Source: Gemmatimonadota bacterium
GTDB lineage: Bacteria > Gemmatimonadota > Gemmatimonadetes > Longimicrobiales > Gaopeijiaceae
Length of the DNA: 64,000 nt
Direction: 5' to 3'
NCBI GenBank assembly: GCA_030428885.1
Contig: JAUIEJ010000006.1
Location: forward strand, 186,001 to 250,000
Part shown: positions 33,759-42,770 of the stretch, piece after piece
Numbering within the stretch: position 1 is the stretch's first letter
Layout: each line of letters opens with the position of its first letter
Notes under the pieces: model-generated
What the model was told of the DNA's origin: nothing
The model's input: the letters and a program-made list of their open reading frames with translations, nothing else
Database searches by the model: none
Translations under genes and position numbers: made by a program

Positions 33759-35987
33759 GTGCCCACCCTTTCGACCCTCGCGGTTCGGCTCGCTCTGGCG
33801 CTCACGATGGTCGCCACGCCGGCGGTGGCACAGGCACCGGCGTGCCCCGCCTCTCTGCCGACCTCCACCGCCCCGGGCGCCGCGGACCCCGCCGCCCCGC
33901 CCCCCACCCCCTGGGACCTGCGCTGCATCGAGCTGTTTCCCACGGCCCGGGGCGGCGACGCGTCGGGCATGATCACCCTGAGCCGGCCGCCGTCGCCCTT
34001 CGCCGTCACGGTCACTCCCGAGGGGCGCCACGTGCACGACCTCACGGCCCGGATACGCGGCCTGGGCGATCCTGCCGACCTCGGCGACTACGCGGCCTGG
34101 GTGGCCTGGGCCACGCCCCTCGCTCTCGATCCGGTGGTGCGCCTCGGCCCCGTCACCAACGGACAGGTGCCCCTGGGGCGGGTCGACTTCTCCAAGTACC
34201 TGATCTGGATCACCGCCGAGGCCTCGGCCGACGTCACCGAACGGACCGGGCCCCTGGTGCTGCGCGGCCGTTCACCCTCGACCCGCATGGACGCCCACGA
34301 CCTGTTGGCCACCGCCCCGTCGGCCACCCAGGGAGCCCCCGGGGGCGATGCCATGGCGGGCCACGATCACGGCGCCATGGCCGGGGCCGACTGGCCCATG
34401 CCGCCGGCCGATCCCGACATTCCCATGCTCCCGGGCATCATGGCCCTCCGCCCCGATGTCTCGCCGCTCATGCTCGAGGTTCCCGATGCCGAGGCGCTGC
34501 CCGAGGTGAGGGAGCATACGGTGGTGACCCTTCCCGACGGCGGCACCCTGGACCTGGAGGCCGGCCTCGTGCGGAAGCGCGTGGCGGGACGCGACCTGGT
34601 CATGCTGGCCTTCAACGGCCAGCACCCCGGGCCCCTGATCCGGGTCGAGCAGGAGTCCACCATCTTCGTGAACTTCAAGAACGAGACGCCCTTCAGCACC
34701 GCCGTGCACTGGCACGGCCTGCGCCTGGACAATCGCTACGACGGAGTCCCCGGACTCACCCAGGACCCGGTGCGGCCCGGCGAGAGCTTTCGCTACACAA
34801 TCCGGTTTCCCGACGCGGGGATCTACTGGTACCACCCCCACCACCGGGAAGACATCCAGCAGGAGCTCGGGCTCTACGGCAACATGCTGGTGGACCCCCT
34901 GGACGACGACGGCTGGTCGCCGGTGCATCGCGACGAGGTGCTCATGCTCGACGACCTGTTGCTCGACGATCAGGGCCCCGTGCCCTTCGGCGAGGAAGCG
35001 GCGAACTACGCCCTCATGGGCCGCTTCGGCACGGTCCAACTCGTGAACGGCGAGACGGAGTGGAGCACCCGGGCCCGGGCGGGCGAGGTGGTGCGCTTCC
35101 ACCTCACCAACGCCAGCAACACCCGCACCTACAACCTGTCGTGGCGCCGGGCGGGAGAAGCCGCCGAGCCCCCGCTGCCCCTCAAGGTCGTGGCCACCGA
35201 CGTGGGCCGCTTCGAGCGCGAGGAGCGGGTGGAGAGCGTGGTGCTGGCCCCGGCCCAGCGCTACGTGGTCGACGTGCGCTTTCCCCAGGCGGGGCGCTGG
35301 GAACTCGTAAACCACGTCCACGGCATCAACCACCGCATGGGCGTCTTTCTCGAGGAGCGCTCCGTCATGGGCACGGTGGACGTCTCCGCCGAACCCGCGG
35401 TCCCCGATCTCACCGCGGACTTCGAGATGCTCCGCACCCACGACGACGTGGTGGCCGACATCGACCGCTACCGGCACCTCTTCGACGGGCCCGTCGACCA
35501 CGAGCTGGTCATGACGCTGGAGGGCGGCACGCTGCCCGCGCCGATCCGGGAATCCATGCAGTGGGACTGGGTCTACACCCACCCGGTGGAGTGGACCGGC
35601 ACCATGTCGCACATGAACTGGGCGTCCGACGCCCGCGACGCCCGCTGGACGATCCGGGAGCCCTCCACGGGGCGCGAAAACCGGGCCATCGACTGGCGGT
35701 TTCAGGTGGGCGATGTGGTGAAGATCCGGGTGCACAACGACCGCAGCGCGATCCACGTCATGCAGCATCCGCTGCACATCCACGGGCAGCGCTTCCTGGT
35801 GGTGTCGCAGGACGGAGTCCCCACCGAAAACCTCGCCTGGAAGGACACGGTTTTGTTGCCCGCCGGATCCACCACCGACATCCTGCTGGAGCTGTCCAAC
35901 CCCGGCCGCTGGATGGTGCACTGCCACATCGCAGAGCACCTCGAGGCGGGCATGACGTTCGTCTTCGAGGTGGAGGAAGCCCCATGA
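33759..35987 (+). CDS. Multicopper oxidase with N-terminal extension
   Basis: This 742-residue exported protein starts at a GTG and has a signal peptide (LALALTMVATPAVAQA). Residues about 28-230 are an extra domain not found in typical three-domain oxidases, ending in a His/Met-rich linker (GHDHGAMAGADWPMPP). The cupredoxin part shows all four copper motifs: HWHG near 317, YHPHH near 358, HPLHIHGQRF near 670, and HCHIAEHLEAGM near 721. It would oxidise Cu(I), phenolics or metals with O2 in the periplasm. The next gene, an amidohydrolase, overlaps it by ATGA. Confidence 0.92.
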   Translation: MPTLSTLAVRLALALTMVATPAVAQAPACPASLPTSTAPGAADPAAPPPTPWDLRCIELFPTARGGDASGMITLSRPPSPFAVTVTPEGRHVHDLTARIRGLGDPADLGDYAAWVAWATPLALDPVVRLGPVTNGQVPLGRVDFSKYLIWITAEASADVTERTGPLVLRGRSPSTRMDAHDLLATAPSATQGAPGGDAMAGHDHGAMAGADWPMPPADPDIPMLPGIMALRPDVSPLMLEVPDAEALPEVREHTVVTLPDGGTLDLEAGLVRKRVAGRDLVMLAFNGQHPGPLIRVEQESTIFVNFKNETPFSTAVHWHGLRLDNRYDGVPGLTQDPVRPGESFRYTIRFPDAGIYWYHPHHREDIQQELGLYGNMLVDPLDDDGWSPVHRDEVLMLDDLLLDDQGPVPFGEEAANYALMGRFGTVQLVNGETEWSTRARAGEVVRFHLTNASNTRTYNLSWRRAGEAAEPPLPLKVVATDVGRFEREERVESVVLAPAQRYVVDVRFPQAGRWELVNHVHGINHRMGVFLEERSVMGTVDVSAEPAVPDLTADFEMLRTHDDVVADIDRYRHLFDGPVDHELVMTLEGGTLPAPIRESMQWDWVYTHPVEWTGTMSHMNWASDARDARWTIREPSTGRENRAIDWRFQVGDVVKIRVHNDRSAIHVMQHPLHIHGQRFLVVSQDGVPTENLAWKDTVLLPAGSTTDILLELSNPGRWMVHCHIAEHLEAGMTFVFEVEEAP

Positions 35988-37411
35988 CGCCGACCCGACG
36001 CTCGCTGTTCGCCGCCCTGCTCGTGGCGGCTGTGGGACTCCCGACCGCCGGCTCCGCCCAGGAGCGCGCCGCCGACCGCTTCGCCGAACTCGTGGCGGTG
36101 GACGCACCCGTCGTGGCCCTAACGGGGGTGAAGCTCTTCGACGGGACCGGAGCCGCGCCGCGCATGGGGCAGACCGTGGTCATCGAAGGCGAGCGCATCA
36201 CCGCCGTGGGCGCCGACGGCGACGTGGCGATTCCCGACGGCGCCGAGGTGCACGACCTGGCCGGCCACACGGTGATTCCGGGCCTCGTGGGCATGCACGA
36301 CCACAGCTACTACACGGGAGGCAACGGCCGGGCGGCCCAGTTGTCGTTTTCGGGGTCCCGCATGTATCTGGGCTCGGGCGTCACCACGATCCGCACCACC
36401 GGCGCCCGCTACCCGTACGAGGAGTTGAACCTCCGGCGCGAGATCGAGGCGGGGCGCGTGGTGGGGCCGACGATGTTCACCACGGGCCCGTATCTCACCG
36501 GCGAGCAGGGCTCCACCACCATGACCCGCCTCGAGGGTCCGGAGCAGGCGCGACGGGTGGTGCGCTACTGGGCCGAGGAGGGCGTGGATTGGTTCAAAGC
36601 CTACACCTGGATCAGCCGGGCCGAGCTCGGGGCCGCCATCGAGGAGGCCCACGCCAACGGCGTGAAGGTCACGGCCCACCTCTGCTCGGTGGGCTACCGG
36701 GAGGCGGTGGCGCTGGGGATCGACAACCTGGAGCACGGGCTGTTCGCCAACAGCGAGTACACGCCGGGCAAGGAGCCCGACGAGTGCCCCTCGGGCTTCC
36801 GGAACCACTTCCCGGACCTCGACGTGAACTCTCCCGAAGTGCAGGCCACCTTCCGGGATATGATCGACCACGGGGTCGCCATGACCTCGACCCTGGTGGT
36901 GTACGAGATCTCCGTGGCGGGGCGCGCCCCCATCGAGGAGCGGGTCTACGACGTGCTCGCCCCCGAGATCGCCGACGAGGTACGGGCCATCGCCGAGGCG
37001 CGGCGGGCGGGTAGGGGCGCCATCGCGCCGGAGGTCTACCAGAAGGCGCTGGAATACGAGAAGGCGTTCGTTGAAGCCGGGGGACTCCTGGCCGCCGGCG
37101 TCGACCCCACGGGCTACGGCGCCGCCCCGCCCGGGTTCGGCGACCAGAAGAACTACGAGCTGCTGCTGGAAGCGGGCTTCACCCCCGCCGAGGTGGTGCA
37201 GATCATGAGCGCCAACGGGGCGAAGATCCTGGGCATCGACGACGAGGTGGGCACGGTGGCGCCGGGAATGGTGGCCGACCTCGTGGTCATCGAGGGCGAC
37301 ATCGAGACCGCCGGCCACATTCGCGACACCCGTATCGTGTTCCGACACGGCGTGGGGTGGGACGCCCCGGCCCTGATCGAGTCGGTGTGGGGGATCGTGG
37401 GAATCCGATAG
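35984..37411 (+). CDS. Exported amidohydrolase
   Basis: This 475-residue metal-dependent hydrolase has a signal peptide (SLFAALLVAAVGLPTAGSAQ). It shows H105-x-H107 (GMHDHSYY), a Lys candidate for bridging carboxylation (WFKAYTW), His ligands in VTAHLCS and NLEHGLF, and the Asp in GVDPTGYG, plus the C-terminal GTVAPGMVADLVVIEGD strand typical of imidazolonepropionase-like members. It would hydrolyse a cyclic amide or peptide outside the cytoplasm. It is translated with the multicopper oxidase. Confidence 0.87.
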   Translation: MTPTRRSLFAALLVAAVGLPTAGSAQERAADRFAELVAVDAPVVALTGVKLFDGTGAAPRMGQTVVIEGERITAVGADGDVAIPDGAEVHDLAGHTVIPGLVGMHDHSYYTGGNGRAAQLSFSGSRMYLGSGVTTIRTTGARYPYEELNLRREIEAGRVVGPTMFTTGPYLTGEQGSTTMTRLEGPEQARRVVRYWAEEGVDWFKAYTWISRAELGAAIEEAHANGVKVTAHLCSVGYREAVALGIDNLEHGLFANSEYTPGKEPDECPSGFRNHFPDLDVNSPEVQATFRDMIDHGVAMTSTLVVYEISVAGRAPIEERVYDVLAPEIADEVRAIAEARRAGRGAIAPEVYQKALEYEKAFVEAGGLLAAGVDPTGYGAAPPGFGDQKNYELLLEAGFTPAEVVQIMSANGAKILGIDDEVGTVAPGMVADLVVIEGDIETAGHIRDTRIVFRHGVGWDAPALIESVWGIVGIR

Positions 37412-37420
37412 GACGCGCCG

Positions 37421-38011
37421 ATGTCACCGTACGACTTCGTCATCGTCGCCTATTCCATCGTCCTCGGACTCGGCCTCACGACGCTCATCGGCAACCTGGC
37501 CTGGCTGGTGCGCGAACGGGCTCAGGTTCGGTTTTCGGCCATCCATGCGGGTTGGGTGGCGGTGACGTTTCTGTGGCTGAACTCGGCCTGGTGGGACGTC
37601 TACGCTTTCCGATCCCGACCGGTCTGGACCTGGCTCGACTTCTTGCTACTCATGGGTGCGGGGACGTTGATCGTCTTCCAGGCCTTCCTCGTGACCCCGG
37701 CCCCGGGCGATGTCGAGGAGCACGAGCCCATCGATCTGTCGCGATTCTGGGTGGATCAATGCGGGGCGTTTCTCGGTGCCGCTGCGTGCTACTGGGGCGT
37801 GCAGGTCGTCACCAACTTCCGGGAGCTGGGCACCAATTCAGAGATTCCGTGGACTGCGGTCGTGGCCCAGCCGGTGGTGCTGGCCGCCTTGCTCGGTCTG
37901 GCCGTGAAGCGGCGCACCCCCCTGGTCCACGCGTTGGTGATCGCCGTCTTCCTGATTCTGAACCTCGGAGTGCGGTTATTCACCCCCGTGGGGACCCTCG
38001 GCCGCCTGTAG
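37421..38011 (+). CDS. Polytopic membrane protein, unknown function
   Basis: This 196-residue protein has about six hydrophobic helices (FVIVAYSIVLGLGLTTLIG, WLDFLLLMGAGTLIVFQAFLV, ALVIAVFLILNLGVRLF and others). An acidic loop (DVEEHEPIDLSRFW) lies mid-protein. AGGA precedes the ATG. It follows the amidohydrolase by 9 bases and probably ends that operon with the next gene. No family is recognised. Confidence 0.7.
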   Translation: MSPYDFVIVAYSIVLGLGLTTLIGNLAWLVRERAQVRFSAIHAGWVAVTFLWLNSAWWDVYAFRSRPVWTWLDFLLLMGAGTLIVFQAFLVTPAPGDVEEHEPIDLSRFWVDQCGAFLGAAACYWGVQVVTNFRELGTNSEIPWTAVVAQPVVLAALLGLAVKRRTPLVHALVIAVFLILNLGVRLFTPVGTLGRL

Positions 38012-38027
38012 CGTCCCGTACTCTCCC

Positions 38028-38663
38028 ATGTCCGCGAACCTGCGCTCCGCCCTCCTCATGGCGGCACTCCTCGTGCCCACGAGGGCGAGCGGGCAGGAGC
38101 TTCGGGCCTTCCACGTCCGGGGCGGATCCGACCACCCGGCGTTTCCCGAGACCGTGGGTGCGGGGGTCGGCGTCGCCATGCCGTTGACCGATCACCTCGC
38201 GGTTCGCGCCGACCTCGATCGACGAGCCGGGGATCTGGACCGGGTCGGATCGGCGTGCGTGAACCCTTCGCTGAGGCATCAGTGCGGGCTGGAGCCCATC
38301 GCGACCCGGAACACTTTTCGGTCTCTCGCGGCGGCGCTTCTCGCTTCGTTCCGGCCCGTCGAGCCCGTTCGGATCGCGGCCGGGGGCGGCATCATCATCG
38401 GCACGACGAACAGCGAGAGCGAAAGCGAATCGGGGCGGATCCCCGATACGTTCGTGCAGCGCACCGCCCACACGGGATTGCTCCTGGTGGCCGCCGCCGA
38501 CCTCCGCGTTCCCGGAAGGCTCCCCGTGTTCGTGTTCACCGAGTACGAGGCCCGCTTCGTCTCATACGGCGTGTGCAGCGGCGAGGTCTACGACTACTCG
38601 CCGTTCTGCGAGGCCGGTCGCTGGTCCGAACTCAAGCTGGGGGTCGGATTCGCGGTTCGGTGA
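38028..38663 (+). CDS. Probable outer-membrane beta-barrel protein
   Basis: This 211-residue protein has a signal peptide (LRSALLMAALLVPTRASGQ). Alternating strand patterns follow (HLAVRADLDRRAG, PVRIAAGGGIIIG, LPVFVFTEYEARFVSYG) and the protein ends in a strand (LKLGVGFAVR). Four Cys in the loops could form disulfides. It converges on the DsbA gene with one base between stops. Confidence 0.62.
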   Translation: MSANLRSALLMAALLVPTRASGQELRAFHVRGGSDHPAFPETVGAGVGVAMPLTDHLAVRADLDRRAGDLDRVGSACVNPSLRHQCGLEPIATRNTFRSLAAALLASFRPVEPVRIAAGGGIIIGTTNSESESESGRIPDTFVQRTAHTGLLLVAAADLRVPGRLPVFVFTEYEARFVSYGVCSGEVYDYSPFCEAGRWSELKLGVGFAVR

Positions 38664-38664
38664 G

Positions 38665-39318
38665 TCACCGCCTCGCCGCGAGCAGTTCCTCGTCGACGAG
38701 TCGCTTGAGTTGCTCGTACCCGAAGCTCGGCAGGGGCCTGCCGTTGACGAAGTATTCGGGGGTCTGGGTCACGTTCAGGGCCGCGGCGTCGGCCAGGTCC
38801 TGCTCGATGAGTCGGGTGACGTCGGGCGCCACCATGTCGGCTTCGATGCGAGCCTGGTCCAGATCCAGGTCGGCGAGCATCCGCCAGGCGGGACTGACGT
38901 GAGCGGTGTGATTGACCGTCCAGATCGGCTGGGACGCCAGCAGCGTCTCGAGGGCGGGCCAGAACTTGTCCTGCTTGCGGGCGGCCTCGAGAAGCGCCAC
39001 GACGTCCCTCGAACCCTCGTGGAACGGCGCCCACCGCAGCACGAGCCGAATCTGGCCCGGGTTGGCAGCCATCATGTCCTTCACCGCCGGGTAGAAGACC
39101 GCACAGGTCTCGCAGGCGGGATCCAGGAATTCCACGATGACGACGGGCGCATCGGCGGGTCCGAGCGACGGGGCATGGGCACGATCGAGGGCAGCCGCGG
39201 TGCCTCCGGAGATCATGCCGCCCGCCCCCGACTGCGACGCCCGGTACGCGGCCGTACCTCCGATGAAGATCACCACCAGGGCCGCGGCCGCACCGATGAA
39301 GAGCGCCTTCCGGTTCAT
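38665..39318 (-). CDS. DsbA-like thiol-disulfide oxidoreductase
   Basis: This 217-residue membrane-tethered protein has one N-terminal helix (LFIGAAAALVVIFIGGTAAY) and a DsbA/BdbD-type thioredoxin domain. The active site is C69-E-T-C72 (LDPACETCAVF). The cis-Pro loop reads TQTPEYFVNGRPL. It would introduce disulfides into exported proteins. ATG 39318 overlaps the stop of the DsbB-like gene, so the two form an oxidising pair. The divergent Hcp-like lipoprotein rich in Cys is a plausible client. Confidence 0.88.
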   Translation of the reverse strand: MNRKALFIGAAAALVVIFIGGTAAYRASQSGAGGMISGGTAAALDRAHAPSLGPADAPVVIVEFLDPACETCAVFYPAVKDMMAANPGQIRLVLRWAPFHEGSRDVVALLEAARKQDKFWPALETLLASQPIWTVNHTAHVSPAWRMLADLDLDQARIEADMVAPDVTRLIEQDLADAAALNVTQTPEYFVNGRPLPSFGYEQLKRLVDEELLAARR

Positions 39319-39782
39319 CTCGAACTCCTTCGCCAAGCGGCGGTCAACAGAATCCCGATCGTCGCGAACGCCACGAGGGACAACAAGGGAATCGTCACGA
39401 AGCCGAACCACTCGACCACGGTCTCCGAACAGGGCACGCCCTGCCGGCAGGGAGCGACCCGCTCGGGGATGATGCCCGCGACGAGAAGGACGTGAAAGGC
39501 GGCCAGAAGCCCACCCACCCCCGCCAGCGGCAGGACGGACCGCACGACGTTCCGGTCGAACGGGAAGAGTGCGAACGGCAGGACCAGGGCCAGCGGGAAC
39601 ATGAAGATCCGCTGGTACCAGCACAGGGAGCACGGCGGCAGCTTCATGACCTCGCCGAAGAAGAGCGCGCCGAGGGTCGAAGCGCCGGCGATGGACCACG
39701 CCGCGAAGACGAACATCCACGCACGGGCGTCCTGCACGCTGGAATCGGAGCCGGCCGGGCTCTCCGCAACGGTGGTTGGCAT
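39315..39782 (-). CDS. DsbB/BdbC-like disulfide-bond protein
   Basis: This 155-residue inner-membrane protein has four helices. Two periplasmic Cys pairs are visible: C51-x-x-C54 in PPCSLCWYQR and C112/C118 in APCRQGVPCSE, the family's two redox pairs. It would reoxidise the DsbA-like partner and pass electrons to quinone. It is the first gene of the pair and divergent from the Sel1-repeat lipoprotein operon. Confidence 0.9.
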   Translation of the reverse strand: MPTTVAESPAGSDSSVQDARAWMFVFAAWSIAGASTLGALFFGEVMKLPPCSLCWYQRIFMFPLALVLPFALFPFDRNVVRSVLPLAGVGGLLAAFHVLLVAGIIPERVAPCRQGVPCSETVVEWFGFVTIPLLSLVAFATIGILLTAAWRRSSR

Positions 39783-39943
39783 ACGAAAATCTAGCGGGGT
39801 CCGGGAGAGAGCCTCAACGTGCCGTCGTTGGGGGGACGTTCCCCGGACGGCGCTCCCGGTGGAAACCATGCCCCCGGCACCTTCGTCGGGACGTCCGGGT
39901 CGACGCTTTGCGTCTCCGTGGTCCGAGTGGGAAGGAGAAGCCG

Positions 39944-40927
39944 ATGGAGATGGTGATGAGACGTCGACTGTGGGGGTTCGGGGCCACCGCCGGGATCACG
40001 CTCACTCTGGCCGGAAGCGGCTGCACCCCCCAGGCGGCCGAAGCACGGGCGCTCCGAGCCGAGTGCGACACCGGTACGGCAGCCTCCTGCCTGGAACTCG
40101 GTGAACGCGTCTACCGGGGGGATCACGTTCTCCGGGACTGGACCTGGGCCGCCGAACTGTACGAGGAGGCCTGCGAGGGGGGGGCCTCCGCCGGTTGTGT
40201 CCGTCTCGCCGAGATGCGGGCGGACGGACCGATCGACGGGCGTGGCGTCGACCGGGACTCCACGACGGCCGCTGCCCTCCTGGAGCGAGGGTGCGACGAC
40301 GCCGTCGCCCGCGGGTGTACCCTTCTCGCCGATATGTACCTCACCCCGGATTCCGTCCGGCCCGAAGAGGCGGCGACGGGTCCCCTCCAGGACCTCGCCC
40401 GCGCCGCCGACCTGCATCGCCTCGGATGCGACGGGGGCGATCCGAACGGCTGCATCGGGCTGGGCGTGCAGTACCGGGACGCGACGGGCGTCCAGGCCGA
40501 CTCGGCCATGACCTTCTCTCTCTTCGAGCGGGCCTGTGCCGCTGAATCGCAGATGGGGTGCACCCACCTCGGGGACGCCCTGGTCCAGGGGATCGGAGTC
40601 GAACCGGATCCGGGCCGGGCCGCCGAGCTCTTCGAGGCGGCATGCGAGACGGAGTGGAACGGCTGCTACCGACTCGGGCGCCTGTACGTGACCGGAACGG
40701 GGGTCGAGCAGGACTTCGAGCGGGGTGTCGAGCTCTACGACGCCGCGTGTTACCCGCAGTGGGTCGAGAGCGTCGGCTACACCCCCATCGGCGCCGCCTG
40801 CTTCGAGGTCGGCGAGTTCTACGCGAGCGGCGAGTATGGTGTCCGGGACGTCACCCAGGCGGCCCGCTACTTCCGTCGGGCCTGCAATCTCGGAGTGCAG
40901 GATGCCTGCAGGAGGACCGACGGATGA
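39944..40927 (+). CDS. Hcp-like Cys-rich Sel1-repeat lipoprotein
   Basis: This is a 327-residue protein. The signal ends at a lipobox-like LAGSGC. The mature part consists of Sel1-like repeats of about 36-40 residues, each with two Cys spaced as in Helicobacter cysteine-rich proteins (AAELYEEACEGGASAGCVRL, LFERACAAESQMGCTHLG). Each pair would form a disulfide that rigidifies the helix-turn-helix. These proteins mediate protein-protein contacts. It is the first gene of an operon with two ABC exporters and is divergent from dsbB/dsbA. AGGAG lies 6 bases before the ATG. Confidence 0.82.
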   Translation: MEMVMRRRLWGFGATAGITLTLAGSGCTPQAAEARALRAECDTGTAASCLELGERVYRGDHVLRDWTWAAELYEEACEGGASAGCVRLAEMRADGPIDGRGVDRDSTTAAALLERGCDDAVARGCTLLADMYLTPDSVRPEEAATGPLQDLARAADLHRLGCDGGDPNGCIGLGVQYRDATGVQADSAMTFSLFERACAAESQMGCTHLGDALVQGIGVEPDPGRAAELFEAACETEWNGCYRLGRLYVTGTGVEQDFERGVELYDAACYPQWVESVGYTPIGAACFEVGEFYASGEYGVRDVTQAARYFRRACNLGVQDACRRTDG

Positions 40928-41856
40928 GCCAGGGCGCCTTGATCCAGGCCGTCGAACTCGGGAAGCGCTACGGCCCCATCATTGCACTGAACGGCGTCAG
41001 CTTCGGGATCCACGACGGGATCACCGGGATCCTGGGCGAGAACGGCGCCGGGAAGAGTACGGCGATCAAGATCTTCCTCGGGCTGCTGCAGCCGACTTCT
41101 GGACGCGCCATCGTCCTCGGTGAGGACGCCTCCGAGAGCATCACCGTCCGCGCGAAGCTCGGATACATGCCCGAGCACGACTGCCTCCCGACACGAGTGA
41201 GTGCGGCCGAATTCCTGACCCACCTCGCCGAGGTGAGTGGGCTCCCCCCCGAGCGGGCCCGGACCCGTGCCGCCGACACCCTCCGACACGTCGGGCTCTT
41301 CGAGGAGCGGTACCGCGCCATCGGCGGATACTCCACCGGGATGAAGCAGCGGGTGAAGCTCGCGCAGGCGCTGGTCCACGATCCGCGGATCGTCCTCCTC
41401 GACGAACCGACGGCGGGCCTCGACCCTTCGGGCCGCGAGGAGATGCTCGATCTCGTTCGGAAGACCCATCGGGATTTCGGCATCTCGATCCTCTTCTCCT
41501 CGCACCTGATGTCCGACGTCGAACGAACCTGCGATCGGATCATCGTCCTCCAGGGTGGCCAGCTCGTGCAGGCGGGCGAGGTGACCGACTTCACCACCGA
41601 AACCGAGACCGTCTTCATCGAGGTGGACGACCGAAGCGAGGAATTGGTCTCGGAACTGGTGTCACGCGGCATCTCCGTCACCGCGGAGGCCGGAGGCCTG
41701 AACCTGGAGGGCACGGACGACTCCATCTACGACGAGGTTCGTGATGCACTCGTCGCCGTGGGAGCACCCCTCCGGCGGATGGCGCCGCGTCGACGTGCCC
41801 TCACCGAACTCTTCGCCCGAGATGGAGAGGAGTTGGTCGTGGGAGGGGACGAATGA
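40924..41856 (+). CDS. ABC transporter ATPase (ABC-2 exporter, first pair)
   Basis: This 310-residue ATPase has Walker A GENGAGKST near 40, signature YSTGMKQR and Walker B IVLLDEPTAGLDP, plus SSHLMSDVERTCDR with the switch His. The C-terminal 90 residues form an extra domain (VFIEVDDRSEELVSELVSRG) seen in drug or gliding-type exporters. It overlaps the Hcp-like gene and its own permease gene by ATGA, so its partner is the next gene. Confidence 0.9.
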   Translation: MSQGALIQAVELGKRYGPIIALNGVSFGIHDGITGILGENGAGKSTAIKIFLGLLQPTSGRAIVLGEDASESITVRAKLGYMPEHDCLPTRVSAAEFLTHLAEVSGLPPERARTRAADTLRHVGLFEERYRAIGGYSTGMKQRVKLAQALVHDPRIVLLDEPTAGLDPSGREEMLDLVRKTHRDFGISILFSSHLMSDVERTCDRIIVLQGGQLVQAGEVTDFTTETETVFIEVDDRSEELVSELVSRGISVTAEAGGLNLEGTDDSIYDEVRDALVAVGAPLRRMAPRRRALTELFARDGEELVVGGDE

Positions 41857-42770
41857 ACGAGGCACGATCGACGGGCACCGCCGAAGGCACCGTCTTCGAC
41901 ATCGGGTACCAGCGCTACTCCGGCCCGCGAGAAGGCCGACATCGGGCCCGGACCGCCGTCTTCAAGGACGGGCTCCGCACCGCCCTCGGGATTGGCCGCG
42001 GGGGACGCGCGAAGCTGCTCCCGTGGACCTTCATCGGACTGCTGGTCGTCATCGGGTTCATTCTCGCTCTGGTCGCCGGCGCAGCACTGCGACTCGGGGG
42101 CCCGGACGCCCTCGAGGGACTACCCACCCACTCCGACTTCTACGGCATCTCCTCGATCTTCTTCTTCGTCTTCGCGGCGGTGGTCGCGCCGGATCTGATC
42201 TGCCCCGACCGGCGGCACGGGGTGATCAACCTCTACCTGGTGCGTCCCCTCACGGGGATCGACTACATCGTCGCCCGCTGGTCCGCCTTCCTCGTCGTGG
42301 CCCTGGGCGTGGCCTGGCTGCCCCAGTTCGTGCTGCTGATCGGCCGCTTGATGGGACACCCCGACCCCGGGGGGTACTTTTCGGAGAATTGGACCGACAT
42401 CCCGAACATCCTCCTGTCGGGAGCGGCCATGGCGGCGTACATGACGACCCTCGCCATGCTGGTGGCGGCCTTCACGAAGCGACGGGCCTACGCGTCGGTC
42501 TTCCTGGTGGGGCTCTTCGTGATCTCCACCCCCTTCACGGCCGGTCTCTCCACGGAGATCGAAGGCGCCGTGGGGCAGTGGATTTCGATGTTCAATCTCA
42601 GCAACATCCCCGTCCACGTGAACGACATGATCTTCGGCGAAGTCAGCGAAGTCACCGGCGGGGCCCCGGCGAGGGAACTCGGGAGTCGGGTGCTCCTGGC
42701 GTGGTACTTCGGGTGGGTGCTGATCCCGGGCGCGATCCTGGTCGAGCGCTACCGGAGGCTGACGCCATGA
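41853..42770 (+). CDS. ABC-2 type transporter permease (first pair)
   Basis: This 305-residue membrane protein has six hydrophobic helices. The cytoplasmic N-terminus (GTVFDIGYQRYSGPREGR) is typical of ABC-2 permeases of this group. It contains ICPDRRHGVINLYLVRPLTG, a loop that contacts the ATPase. It pairs with the ATPase encoded just upstream. Substrate is unknown. Confidence 0.85.
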   Translation: MNEARSTGTAEGTVFDIGYQRYSGPREGRHRARTAVFKDGLRTALGIGRGGRAKLLPWTFIGLLVVIGFILALVAGAALRLGGPDALEGLPTHSDFYGISSIFFFVFAAVVAPDLICPDRRHGVINLYLVRPLTGIDYIVARWSAFLVVALGVAWLPQFVLLIGRLMGHPDPGGYFSENWTDIPNILLSGAAMAAYMTTLAMLVAAFTKRRAYASVFLVGLFVISTPFTAGLSTEIEGAVGQWISMFNLSNIPVHVNDMIFGEVSEVTGGAPARELGSRVLLAWYFGWVLIPGAILVERYRRLTP

